A DNA stretch of 64,000 bases. Origin: Cymodocea nodosa. Taxonomy: Eukaryota; Streptophyta; Magnoliopsida; Alismatales; Cymodoceaceae. The position numbers and the translations under genes are program-made. Where the stretch lies: contig CM072342.1 of the NCBI GenBank assembly GCA_036874045.1, forward strand, positions 84,501-148,500. The letters are read 5' to 3'. This document shows positions 1 to 12,399 of this stretch, piece by piece. The notes below the pieces were generated by a model. It worked only from the letters and a program-made list of their open reading frames with translations, was not told the origin of the DNA and made no database searches. Each line of letters begins with the position of its first letter. Position 1 is the first letter of the stretch.

Positions 1-290
1 AAATTTACAACTTATTCTAAAATCTTATAATCAACAAAATTTTTAATTATGGAGAGTATGGAAATTCTCTTGTTATTAATTTGTGATCCATGCATGAATT
101 GTAACCTAGACTCTATAGAAATGTAACATGATAAATATTGAATTGTAATTTTGATTCTATTAAAATATAACCTTATATATATTAAAATATAATTTGGTTT
201 CTATTAAAATATAACTAGAATATATCAAGAATAAGTGTGAGAACTAGAATATATCCCACCTAGAAAATGAACAGAGGTATCCTTTGTCAA

Positions 291-1692
291 GTTTTTTTTT
301 TAGCAGTTGGCAATCAATTCATTCAAGGAAAAAGTACAAGCTTATCTAAAAGATAGGCGAAGAAAATACAAAGAAGAGGAAAAAAGAGAGTAAAAGAGCA
401 ATCAAACCAAAACCAAAGAAAACAAATGATAACGGCCGCACAAAATACAACTGTAAACCAAACAGTACACACGTATTGTCACAAAATATAACACTCACCC
501 ATGGAAACAAGCTAGTGACTAGCACGCCATAGATGTATTAATGCCCACATGATATTGTCACTCGTATTGTGTTGTTACCATCCTGGACCAAAGCACCTGC
601 TCCATCTAATCCTCTAGTAGTGAGCAATTCACCCCTCTAAAAACCTTCCTATTCTACTCGCCCATTTGAACATCAGTTCACCAGAGGAATCGCCAACAAC
701 ATCTTCCTCCACCTTCTTGAATGCTAAAGCTGAGGACCCTACTTCCATACCTCCAAATATGACTCCACCCTTCAAACTGACACCAAGCATCACCCAACTA
801 AACCTCCCACCAATACCTCTCTAGACACCCAATAGACAGATGTTAAGCCAATTCCACAGCCCCTTTGCATAGCCGACTGTGCAAGCACTACCCCTACATG
901 ACCAACCAGTTGAATAATTGCAGCTTAGTCAGGGCTGCAAAGTTCCAAATGCAGCCAGCAAAGCTGAACACATCAAAGCTACTTTGATGCCAGCTGAAAA
1001 TATCAAGAACAAAGCAAAGTGCCAACAAAGTATAATAGAGAGAAAGGTCCATAAACACAGCATCCTCAACATATCCTATGAAAAGGGATATCCCATATCA
1101 ACCCTACCTCATGACTTACAAAACACTAATAACTTACCATCACGAGAAGTAGAAATGTGAAATAGGTTGGTAGAGGACAATTGAAGTGGACGATCTGACA
1201 CTTAAACATCTATCATTCCACACTTTCAGCATCATGCCACATTGGACCACTTCCACTTCCACTGCCTCCAAGATCCCTTTCCAAAGGCCTTTACCCAACT
1301 CAGTGCTCATCTACCAAATTTTAATTTCCCCCCATAACAATTAGTTGAGATAACCTTCTGCCACAAGACCACCACTCCATTGCTGCAAGACTCTGTAACC
1401 ATTTCCGAGATAAGGCTAAATTGAAGTCTCACAATTCTCTAACAACGAGCACCCCCTCTATCCTAGGCCTCCTCAACTTCTTCCAAGACACCAAAGCATA
1501 CACCTTATGAATCCTACACTTTTCCCTCTTCCATAAAAAGTGACTCGCAATACTCTCAATACACTGATGCACCCCAATCATGATCCTAAACATAGACAAA
1601 AAGTCGACTGTCAAATTTGACAGGACAATGGAGAGAAGAGTGAGTTTGCCACCCCATGAAGGGTGAGCTAGTAAAATGCTTGGTTTCACCAT
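291..1692 (-). mobile_element. 5'-truncated L1-type LINE in an STN7 intron
   Basis: On the minus strand, 1429-1692 encodes the region following the reverse transcriptase active site of plant L1 LINEs ([13 protein letters not shown], then IASHFLWKREKCRI and VSWKKLRRPRIEGVLVVREL). The rest down to a T-run at 292-301 reads as the 3' part with its poly(A) tail in reverse. The 5' end is missing, as is usual for target-primed insertions. I could not define a clear target-site duplication. Confidence 0.65.
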
Positions 1693-1781
1693 TAAAAAAG
1701 TAAATAATTTTTAAGATACATAATAAAATCTCCAATAAGTGGTACAATCTTTGAAAGAACATTTGATTATTCAACGAGTAC

Positions 1782-4700
1782 CTAGGATCCAAAAGGAATT
1801 CCTTAGGAATATAGTTGATCCCAACACGCAAATCTGCAGCTGCTCCAAGATCAATGATCTTAAAACTACGTGCACCTACACCATACAGAAACAATTACTA
1901 ATGTAGTTTTGAAAGAAATTTAGAAAATTGCAACCAAAACAATGCAACAAGAATAAATGAAAAGAAATGATTCATTTCTCAACCCATATAATGGGACTAG
2001 GGAATTGATTATTGTTGTTGCAATAAAATAGAATCTGTATTTCTTTCTGAGCAGAATAGAATCTGTATTTCTTACCTTGAGAAAAAATAATATTTTGGGG
2101 CTTGATGTCCCTGTGCACAATTCCTGTTGAGTGAAGTCCATCCAAAGCAAATAAAAGTTGTCTCATTATTGTCTGAATGATTTTGTTTTCTCTATCCAAT
2201 CCTTTTGGAAGATTTTGGACCTCTCCAAGGATCATTGTCTCAACCTAGTATTACAATACACATGAGAAACATCCATTTTGATAGCTAAACATAACCCATC
2301 AAACATTATATTGACGTAATCAGTTCCACTTCCACTACCACAGAGATAAAATGAAGCAAATACTTTTTTATGAAAAGGATAGGAAAATTACTTTTTAGAA
2401 ATGAATTAAATATTTGATAAGAATAACTTATATACAAATATCATGGAATATATACAACAACAATAGTTCATGTCATAATTCCATTAGATAATGTCAGTTG
2501 CATGAATATTCTTATTTCAAATAATTCTATGGTTAGATCTTCATAACAGAAATTTAATTTTTTTTCTTACAATTCACAACCAAATAGTTTTAGGCCTTCC
2601 TTTACTTTTTTTAGTTTCTTCTACAATAATTAATTCTATTCTCCTAATTGGTGTATTCTTTAACATTTTAGTGATATGACCAAACAACTTAAGTTGATTT
2701 TCTTTTATCTTTAATTAGTACAACTCTTACTCTATTACTAATAAAATAATTTTTTTAATTATCCCTTATGGTATTAACACTTGTCTATTTAAATATTCTC
2801 ACATCTTGAATACTAACTTTTTATATATAATCATGTTTTACAATCTGGTATTTTGAATCATAAAATATATTGAATATATTTTAAATATGTTTTATAATCA
2901 TGTATTATCACTCTAAAAGCATTTCTCCATTTCATCCACTTAATTTAATCCTATGAATAACATTATCTATAATTTCTTCTTTGTTATTATAAATCTAAAG
3001 TAATTAAAAGACTTACTTTTATGAATCTTATGACTATTTAAGAATATATCTACATCATTATTTCTATTTTTGTTGAACCAATATTCTATATATTCAGTTT
3101 TTAACCTACTCAATCTAAATCCTTTAGACTCTAAAGTATCTCTCCATAATTCTAATTTAAAACTAATTTATATCTTACTTTTATTAACCAAAATTATATC
3201 ATTAGCAAATAACATGCATTAAAGTATTTTTCCGTGAATTTCCCTAGTTATTTCATAAATTACTAAAACAAAAAGATATGGACTTTGTTGGAAGTCTAGT
3301 CCGATGAACCTGAAAGTTGAATGTGGTTATTTTAAGGTTATTTTGTATCTATTCATGTTCGCTTGTGTCTATTCACTTGTATATATATGTATAGTTAATC
3401 TCAATAAATGTAAGTTTTTGGCCAATAACTCCTTCAAAACTTGATATCAAAACATAAGTTTTAAGGGTCCACTAATATTGGACGTAAACCTAAATTAATT
3501 TTCTATGATTTTAGTTACCTACTTTAGTCTTTGTTCAATTAGCTTTTCTTATAATTTCATAATATAATTCATTAATTTAATACCATGATATTTATTATAA
3601 TTCTGTATATTTCCCTTATTCTTAAATATAGGTATTAAAGAGCTCTTTCTCCATTCATTTGGTATCTCCTTTGTTTTTGATATAGGTATTATAATAAAAG
3701 GTTTAGTTAACCACTTAATCTCTACTTCATGCATGCACTTTCACATTTCAATATATCATGGAATATATGCAATAAAGAAATACATTGAAAAAATGAATAC
3801 ATGAACAAGAATAAATGTTTTATCAAAAAAGGAAAAATGAGGAAATGCTATAGTATCAGAAGGTATGTCATATTCAAAGATCAAACCAGTCAAATAGAAA
3901 GGAAATAAAAAGCATTCTTATGGAAAAATTGTTTACAGTTGTATTGGTTCAACGAACATGGGACATATGTATTATGTGTGTGTATCTGTACTTGAGCATG
4001 TGTGCATGCGTGGGCTATGAACTCCCATGTTAAGGGTGTTGGTTCCTCAAACAAGAAATTAGGAGTGCCCAAGCCAAGGTTAACTTATGTTGTAGTAGAT
4101 GGAAGAATTTGAGGAGTTACATAGACATTAATGTCTTAAATAATTTCAATATCCTTCAAAACTGTCTATAGATATTTACCAAAAATGACATTGATAAAGA
4201 TGTATGTACATTTACTTATCAATACCCTCCAGCATCTCCTCTTCTTGCTCCAGCCATTATTTCTCTTCTTCCTCCAACCTTTACTCATTAACCAATTGCA
4301 AAATCTGCCTGAACCTATCAATCATTGATGGAACCATGTATTGATTCATTTCACCAATACAGATCAATTCCCCACTAATTGATTTAATAAATCTAGATTA
4401 TCAATATCAAATAAGTTTCATTAGAGATTTTGATCCATATCAACACAAATTTGAGATTTCAGTTTGTATCAATGAACTTGTGTTGATGTGGTTAAAATTT
4501 TGACTAAAATTAGTCAATACAGCTGGAAACCTTGTTTGGCCTGGTTATCTACTACAACTTTCCCTTCATCTCTCCAACGGATCTCTGTGGGATTTTCTCC
4601 TCTAGATCTTCTCTAATCATCTTTAAGTGATTATAAGCACATCAATAGGACTAACATTTCATTTTATGAAGCTTTCTTGATTTGTATTTTTGTTATTTCT

Positions 4701-7700
4701 CTTATTCATGCCTTGATCTTATTCTAAGGTTTCTTATATATTTGTTCAAGAATTTGTTATAATATTCAATTTGTTCATCCTCTTTGTTCTTTCTAACTGA
4801 TTTTATCTTTATAACAACAAGAACAATCTAAGTTATAATTCTATTATGTAAGATCGACCATATGAATCATTTTCTTTTATTTATTCTTATTTATGGGCAA
4901 ATCTAGAATTAAACTACAAATTTAAATATTTTTCAGAATTCTTAATTCAGTTGTTTTAAGTCTTTCTATATTTTTTTAGTTTCTTTTACACTAATTACTT
5001 CCTTTCTCCTAACTAATACATTATTTGGTCTCTTTAGGATATGAATAAACTATTTAAGTTGATTTTCTTTTATCTTCAATTGGTGCAATTCCTACTTTAT
5101 TTCTAATAAAATAGTTTTTTAGTTTATCCCTTATAAAATTACCACTCATCAATCTAAATATATGCATATTAATTACACTAACTTTTTGCATATAATCATA
5201 TTTTACAGCTTAGCATTCTAAGTTATAAAGTATAATTAGGTAGACAGTAGGTTTATAGAATTTTCCTTTTAATTTTAATGTATTCTATTCCTAATTAGTA
5301 CTTCAATAGTTAAATTTAATTAATTAAACTTCTTATGTGGTAGCATTTATAATTTATATCTTTATAATATATAGTATATATAAATTATACTTCCATCAAT
5401 TATACATTAAATAAAATTAGTTCAATCGATTCAGCCAATCAGAACAAGAATAAGACCTTCCAATTCAACTTTTTGTGTCTCAAAAATGTCGATGTTGACA
5501 CCATGGTTGACCCAATAGTTTAGCTTCAAAAACCAGAACTGAAGTAAAACTGGTTCAATAACGATTTGGTTTTGAAAACCTTGGAACACAATAAACATAG
5601 ATGAACATTGTTCAATATACTATAATGGATATTTGACACATGCAAAACAAACTTGCAAGTAACAGACATCTATACACACAAACACAAATATGTTTGTACA
5701 AACATGAACACTTCACTTCTGTTTTCATCTTCCTCTCTTTAAAAAAAATTATTTTTTTGTTTTCCTTATTGACTTCTTCCATCACCACATACTTTTCCTT
5801 CTTTAAGCTTTTTAAAATCCATACATCATTTATTTCCCTTCTTTCTTTTTCTTTCCTTTTGTTTCCGCTCCACCTCTTTCCATTTTTACATGCATAAAAT
5901 CCAACCTCTTCTTTCTTTTCTTTCTTCTCCTTTTTTTCAAACTAGGCATGTGCCCCACACCCCTTTGTCCCTCTTCCACTATCTTTTCCACATAATCCTT
6001 GAAAAAGGAAGAGCCATCAATGGGGAGGGGAAGGAGAAAGAGATGGGAGATGATGGGAATGAATGACTGCAATGCTGGGAAAGATTAGCAGAGGAAAGTG
6101 ACAATGGTATGTTTGGAGCTTGGGAATGATGACAACATTGTGTGACATCTTACTAATGTACATAGAAGAAGAAGATTTGTCTGGGAGTGTCAACAAAAGC
6201 AGAGTTGACATGAGTGGAAAGCCCTTTGTAGGGGAGGGAGCAGCCTAGTCAGGTAGAGGAACAACAATGAGAAGGAAAGAGGGAGACATTGAAATAGGGA
6301 AGAAGAAAATACAATGACAACAATCAAGGGGTTTACCATCACCATTCACCAAAATGTGAGGTAGTGACAACAACTCCATTTTTCTTCACTTTTTTCATTT
6401 CCTTGGTTTGTTTTGACATATTGCCATGATCACTTCTTTTTTGAATTTTCATTTCTTTTTCATTTTGAACTCTAGTACAAAATTTCTTAAATTCTACAAA
6501 TACATCAGATTTGTGTGCTAGAAAGATCACTCAAGTATACTTTGAGTAATTATCAACCAATATGAAAACATAGCTCTTTCCTCCCAAGCTCATTATCTTG
6601 GTTGATCCAAATAGATCCAAGTGAATTAATTCTATTACTTTCTTTGTGGATACTTCTTTAATCTTTTTAAAAGATGTCTTCTTTTATTTTCCAAGTTTAC
6701 AAGCTCAGCACACCTTATCCTTATTGAAATGAATCTTGGGAAGGTCAATGACTAGATCATTCTTAACTAATTTTCTAATACTCTTCATGTTAACATGTGT
6801 TAATCTCCTATGCCATAGCCATGACTCCTCTCAAAGACTGATATATCATTGACAACTATTATGACATAGAGAGGGCTATTACATGATAGGCAATGTGAGA
6901 CTAATACCTACTATTATTACATAACCCTAACAGCAAAAATTGTTAAAATTCAGTCAGGATAGTTATTATCTGGAATATTCATCAACTACTGCAGAATAAA
7001 CAATACCACAAATATAGCTAGTGAAGATAATGCTGTAAAAACTTATCAAAGAAATAGAGTACTGACATTGTAGGGGAATTCCTTGCTTGTCATGAGATCT
7101 GCAAGGGTTTGTTCTCCTTCATAATCCCAAACAAGCCAATATTCACCTCCTTTTCCTTTAGAAGGGCTCTAACAAAGAAAACAAAACAAATGATGAGACA
7201 AGAATTCAAGTAAAAAGTCAAATAGGACATGAACAGAGGATATGATTAATGAAGTTATAAATTATGAAGAGAAGCACCTCAAGAAAGCCATAAACAAAAT
7301 CTGCACAAGTAGAGGAACAGGCTCTTCTGACACGCTCATTCATCCAAATCTCAACAGCACCATACTCAGTAGCTTTCTTAACAACTACATCACCTTTCTT
7401 CAGCAAGCAAGCAACCATGATGTAAAAGTGAAAGAAGAAAGAAGAAATCTTAGCTCAATCAAGAAAATGAAAAAATCCAGAAAACAAACACAAAGAATGA
7501 ATACAAAAGATATGGACTTTTGCAGATGTAGTGAAGTTTTTAGACGTTAGAACTACGACCGAACATCAACCCAATGAAGGGGTAGTCAGTTCATGGGTTT
7601 AACCAATGCAAACCTGTCAAACCATTGATGTCAACATAACATAATCAACAATAAAATAATTAAATATATATGAAAAATTTAGGGAAATTGGGGAAAATCA

Positions 7701-10177
7701 GGAAAAAAGGGATATTTTGGAGGATAAAAAAATAAGAGTTTGATTTATCTAAAAATCAGATATATTTTTGACAAAAGGTGAATCTCATATTCTCATTCAA
7801 TAATTTTTTGAAACAAATTGGAATCTAATTTGTTTTTACAAAAGATGAATTTCATATTCTCATTCAACAGTTGGGTTTTTTGTCAAAATTGGAGTTTAAT
7901 TATCTGAAAATAAAAAACAGAGGTTTGTTTTGGACAAAAGATGAGTCTTATATTCTCATTCAATAGGTTTCTATGTTTTAGTTAGTTGAGTAAATGGATA
8001 TATTCATCTTGTAATGTGGGTTTTTAATTTTTTATATATTGCAACTCTACTGGACACTAAAAATTGATTGGATCTACCAGGTCATTGGTTCAAGGGTTCA
8101 ATTGCTAAAATGGTTGAATCTATCATGTTTCAGTGTATGACCTTGCCCGATCTAGTATGATCTAATCTGACTGGTTAGTCTGATCCAGGATTTGAAAAGG
8201 TGGCTTATGGTAGTGAGGTGAATGCAAATATTACAGATCCTAATATTCTCACATATTTACTAGTTTTACAGTTAGAGGGTAAGCCCTGGTATGATGGCAA
8301 ACTTGCTCCATCATGACTTGGATACCACAAGTTGGAATATAAGAAAATACCACTCCATTTATGAAGTTACGTACAATGGAATCTTCCTTAAACTCCATAT
8401 AGATGAAAGCCTCATATACTATGTTTGCAATTTGAAGGTATGACACTAGGCAATCAAACCACAGCAATGGTCCAGAAACATAGGATGTTGGACTAATGGT
8501 GGATATTATTCAAGTCAAGGCCAGAGAGAAAATACAGAGGTTTCAGAAAGTAAGGTTGTCTGTGGAAGTTGCATTACTTCGAATTATAAAGTACCTTTGA
8601 TTCTCGGGAATGGTTTGGAGAAGATAATCAATGTTTTTTTATAAAAGGATTACAGATATTGTACATTCTATGAGAAGAGGGGACATGATCAGGAGGCATC
8701 TAAGAAAAAACAATAGGGTAAAAAATGATTGATGCATTATCTATAGAGGAATTCAAATAAACTTATGAACACTTCCTTGATGGCCAATTTTCCTAGCAAT
8801 CTCAAGTCCACATCAGAAAGACCTACAAGGAAGGATAGGTAGCATAAGGACCAGGATGAACAAAAAGGAAGAGATTGAATCAAGGTCAAAATTTGAAAGG
8901 TGTTTTACAAGTTACAGGAAGCAAGCTAACAGGGAAAATGGTGGAGCAAGATATGTTCAGTCCATTCTCACAGCACACCAGATTAGAGGTAGGTGGTCCA
9001 GCTAAACCTATATTGCCTCTTGTAGACAAGACTGCACAAGTTAAGGATGCTGGATGCACCCATGTAGCTTTTTGGTAAGTAGAGGACCAAAATGAGCAAA
9101 ATGGGTCTGTTCACAGTGTTTTGGGAGCAGAAGAAAATTAGATATTGATCTTGCTCTTATTTCTCCTTAAGTATGAGATTGATTAGGTGCACATGCTTGG
9201 ACTTCCAGCGTTGCCAACTTGGATATGTAGATCCTCATCCTGCAAAAGGATGGAGATCTAGGCTATGGTGTAGGGTGGGACTAAAGAATCTTTGATACTT
9301 AAAGAGTAAGATGAAGAAATTATATCTTGAGAGTTAAGCCCTATTATAGCCTTAGGGTTCCATTAACATATTAGGAATGTCTTGGGTTATTGCCATATCA
9401 CTAAATTTCTTACTTAATGGATTCTCAAAATATAAATTCTAATACCATGTTAGAGCATAAGAAATGGTACAGAAGTTGTATTTCATTCATAAGCAAATAA
9501 GGTCTCTATATATAGAAGATGCATAGAAGAAACAAATATAACTCTAGCAATGTGAGACTAGACTCACAACACAAAGAATCCTAATCCATTATTTACTCTC
9601 ACATACTCTATTACAAAAGATGAGGTCTTAGATTCAAAATTTTAAAAAAAAAACTACTATCGTCGAAAAAAAAGTACTACCGTTATTAAAAAAATGGATA
9701 ATGAATCGGGATCCGGGCATGCCTGTGAACTGGATCATCACATGTTGAGCTCAGTAAATACCTTGATGTTGGAATACTTGCAGGTCTTAGAGAGGGACGC
9801 CCTGTACACGACTCCGAAGGCACCCTCGCCGAGCTTCCTTCCTAGGACGAAATCATCCTACCAATCCGCAAAAGGCAAGAAAATAAAGAAGCATTTGATG
9901 ATGTTGGACGTGTACGGTTACCGTTGCTATTCCCCCTCATCCTCCTCCTCCCCCTCTTATTGTTGTTGTTGTTGTCATCTCTCTTCGTGCTAGCATGTTG
10001 CTGTCGTTGTCGTGGCCAGAGTCGAAGCTGGTAGTGATGGCTGCCAAACAAGAAAGGAGAGGTCAAGCTGCTAATTGTTGAAGATGATGCTGACGAGGAC
10101 GATGCTGCTGTTGATGTTGAGTTTCCGCTTCCGCCCCAAGTAGCCGACGAATTCATCGGCGCAACAGCCGACGCCAT
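1782..10177 (-). CDS. STN7: STN7-like thylakoid state-transition Ser/Thr kinase, 3' part beyond left edge
   Basis: STN7 phosphorylates light-harvesting complex II proteins at the thylakoid to drive state transitions. Five kinase exons with matching phases are visible on the minus strand: 9762-9857 (glycine-rich loop [11 protein letters not shown]), 7278-7397 (catalytic lysine in [10 protein letters not shown], then [12 protein letters not shown]), 7067-7168 ([20 protein letters not shown]), 2076-2244 (catalytic loop [11 protein letters not shown]) and 1782-1875 ([20 protein letters not shown]). The C-terminal kinase exons must lie left of the window. A candidate first exon starts at the ATG at 10177 and is rich in S, T and A, then R, like a chloroplast transit peptide. 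It has no donor in the phase needed to join the exon at 9857. The usual lumen/transmembrane stretch before the kinase domain is not found. The kinase identity is firm; whether the gene still makes a full protein is open. Confidence 0.8.
2560..3740 (-). mobile_element. RTE-clade LINE remnant, reverse transcriptase region
   Basis: On the minus strand, 3549-3734 encodes [19 protein letters not shown], the hallmark start of the RTE-clade reverse transcriptase. 3180-3290 encodes an SPYLFVLV block followed by a degenerate FADD-like block ([10 protein letters not shown]). 2580-2780 resembles the C-terminal region. The element is heavily mutated and is split by a short unrelated insert near 3286-3480. 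Confidence 0.65.
3286..3480 (+). mobile_element. Possible LTR remnant nested in the RTE LINE
   Basis: This segment interrupts the RTE sequence. It begins TGTTGGAAGTC and, after a CCTTCAA block, shows TTGATATCA, which resembles the initiator-tRNA primer site found just after many Copia LTRs. It is a fossil: only this short part is seen, and the family is a guess. Confidence 0.3.
4910..5245 (-). mobile_element. Second RTE-clade LINE fragment (C-terminal region)
   Basis: This stretch is similar to 2580-2850 in the same orientation: both share the order of T-rich blocks and, on the minus strand, a VGIAPIEDK-like peptide that in intact RTE elements precedes the C-terminal domain. It is a separate, 5'-truncated and decayed copy in the same large STN7 intron. 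Confidence 0.5.
6340..6880 (-). mobile_element. Ty1/Copia polyprotein fossil (GAG-pre-integrase and integrase)
   Basis: The minus strand carries the block joining the GAG-pre-integrase domain to the integrase core of Copia elements, including a [15 protein letters not shown] block and a [11 protein letters not shown] block. It is broken, with several breaks, and no intact frame. It lies in the intron between the kinase exons at 7067 and 2244. Confidence 0.6.
8480..9110 (+). mobile_element. Possible retroelement gag-like fossil
   Basis: Around 8650-8720 one plus-strand frame resembles a decayed zinc-knuckle (C-x2-C-x4-H-x4-C type), as in retroelement gag proteins. An open frame of 67 codons follows at 8875-9078 without a match I recognise. 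It is broken and old; the assignment is weak. Confidence 0.3.
9450..9610 (-). mobile_element. Probable Copia LTR end with primer-binding site
   Basis: Read on the minus strand, the segment has a TATATATAGAG promoter-like block and ends CTCTAACA directly followed by TGGTATTAGA, a variant of the initiator-Met tRNA primer site. This is the layout of a Copia 5' LTR border. It is a fossil in the first kinase intron of the STN7-like gene; the partner LTR was not found. Confidence 0.45.
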
Positions 10178-10767
10178 AACTACGGAGGGGGATCACCAGT
10201 CGCCACGCTTCCAGGCGCCCGATCTTCCTCGTTCCTTGGATTCTAAAACCTTTTCCTCGTTCACAAGTCACATAAAATTATCTTCTGATTAATTTTGAGG
10301 ACCCATGGAAGATCGTGTGGACGAGAAAACGCCCTTCTCTATCTTCGCCCCAATCACTGCGTTTTCTTGCGTGATGCACGAGTAAGGTGCTCTTGCGGAT
10401 CCATCGATTTTAAATTTTATATAATCATCATATTAGAAAAATTAGTTTTAATTATCGTTCATACGATAAATTTTGGGAGAAATTGAGAAAATTAAAAAAA
10501 AAAAGGGTTATACAGTGACTCATGATTTTCATTAAGGTTTAATAAAGAAGGAAATATTGTTAATTGAAATAAATATAAAGTAATGTAAATTTTTCTAGTG
10601 GTGATATTAAATAACTAGACATGTGTCTCTAACTTCTCTCTCTTATTTTATTGCTATTTTTAAATTTTAAATTTAATTATATGGATAGTATTGTCGTACT
10701 TAATGCATATCGTCTTATCAATGTTTGATGGACCGAAGGGAGAGGAAGGAGCGACGAGTCGATTGAA
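10178..10767. promoter_or_regulatory. Divergent intergenic region between the STN7-like and DUF538 genes
   Basis: 590 bases separate the candidate STN7-like ATG (minus) from the DUF538 ATG (plus). The stretch is AT-rich on the DUF538 side. I see no strong TATA box; any shared promoter role is inferred from the head-to-head layout only. Confidence 0.35.
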
Positions 10768-11226
10768 ATGGCGAGCAGCACTGTAGCGGTGTCGTCTTCT
10801 ATCGAAAGCCAGCGGGAGGGGGCGGAGACTTACTCCGGGGACTCTGATCTGTGCAAGATGAAGTCGATGGAGCTGTTGGAGGAGGTCCACCTCCCGAAGG
10901 GGCTGCTCCCCCTGGAGGACATCGAGGAGGTAGGGTACAACCGTTCGACGGGTTTCGTGTGGCTGAAGCAGAGGAAGAGCCGAGAGCACCACTTCAAGAA
11001 GATTGGGCGGCTGGTGTGGTACAACGAGGAGGTGACGGCCTTCATGGAGGATTGCCGGATGAGGAGGATGACGGGTGTGAAGAGTAAGGAGTTGTTCCTC
11101 TGGATCGCCCTGTCGGAGATGTACATCGACGACCCGGCATCGGAGAAAATCACCTTCAAAACGGCCGCGGGCCTCTCCCGCTCCTTCCCCGTCTCCGCAT
11201 TCGAACCAGCCGCTCCACCATCTTGA
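10768..11226 (+). CDS. DUF538 family protein
   Basis: A single-exon, GC-rich 152-codon gene. It has the conserved DUF538 blocks in order: a GLLPLEDIEEVGYNRSTGFV segment at about residues 45-65, WLKQRK, then HHFKKIGRLVWYNEEVTAFM, then TGVKSKELFLWIALSEMYID, and a C-terminal KITFKTAAGLSRSFPVSAFE. The length and lack of a signal peptide match the short cytosolic members of this plant-specific family, whose biochemical role is not settled (stress association and lipid or chlorophyll binding have been proposed for relatives). The start follows GATTGAA and is the first ATG of the frame. The gene is divergent from the STN7-like gene. The reverse-strand and +1-frame open frames here are shadows. Confidence 0.93.
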   Translation: MASSTVAVSSSIESQREGAETYSGDSDLCKMKSMELLEEVHLPKGLLPLEDIEEVGYNRSTGFVWLKQRKSREHHFKKIGRLVWYNEEVTAFMEDCRMRRMTGVKSKELFLWIALSEMYIDDPASEKITFKTAAGLSRSFPVSAFEPAAPPS

Positions 11227-12399
11227 TCTGATTTGATTTTCTTCCTATATTTGTATATTATGATCACCTCACCCAATATATAAATTTCCATGGCCGCTTC
11301 ATCATCCATACTCAGCCTCTTCCACAACTTCTGCGGCTGCTGGTTGCATAGAATAGATGCGTGTCTACTACCACATATATATAGAATAAGGCTGCAGCTG
11401 TCTCTGCTTCTGCTTATACTACTTTCTACTTATCCATATCCGTACCAGCCACCTCTATTTTAGTGACTGTCCGCTTATCTCTGTTAACGACGAAGAAAGA
11501 AGAAAGCGGGGATACATGGTGCATTTGCATTGGCCTACATATTCATTGCTAGCTGTTCTCTATTTTTAGGAACTTGCTGCTCGACCATCTTGAATGAATT
11601 ATTTCGCTATCGTCTGTGAGTATATTTTGAGATATGACGCTGCTACCATTTGTCATGTATTATATTATATAGTGATCTATTCTGATTGTCTCAGCGGAAG
11701 AAGGAAATTAAACTCAAGCTTGCTTTTGCCATTTTTTGAATTATGCTGTTAATTTCTTCTCTGTTGTCTTCTACAAAATCGACCCTGATAAATTGGCTCT
11801 GTTTCGTTGAATGAGGGGGGTCCGTTTTCTGTCTACGAAGAAGAGGAAAGAGAACAACGAAAATTAGACACGAAGTAGGATGAACGACCACACCAGCGCC
11901 ACCCGTCTTCGCTCAGATTGAATAATTAATACAAGCATGTGCCGTACATGTGCATGATAAAGGTAGTGATTTTTACGTTATCGTTCCGATGATTAAATTG
12001 TTACGAAGACTAATGAACTTCCTTCAACGAAAAACAGTTACGTTGGAAATATTTTTTGTTTAAATTTAAACACAAAATCTCGGCAAGCCGATCTAAGATA
12101 TTGACACCGTTGAGTGCATCACAATGCAGTGAGGTACGGAATAAAAGGAAGAGTGGTGGTGAACAAGTTTTACTAGAAAAGCTTTCATCGAACACAAGAA
12201 AAAGAGTGGTAGCTCCTACGCAAGAAAATTCCCACATCTACAGTCGTCGACCCTCTAGATTCCATCAGAACACTTTGATCGAACATGCCCGCATTTGGCT
12301 AAAAAAACATGAGGCATGGTCGTCGTTTAATTTGTCGATTACATGATAACGATATGGTTAATAACATAATTAAGTGGGTGGGCACACATACAACCACGA
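11227..12399. other. Convergent intergenic region, DUF538 3' end and UBP16 3' end
   Basis: It holds the 3' untranslated regions of the two convergent genes. Short open frames on both strands have no recognisable similarity. I see no RNA gene or mobile element. Confidence 0.5.

Noticed and set aside
10830-11327. 165-codon minus-strand frame
   Set aside because: Antisense shadow of the DUF538 gene.
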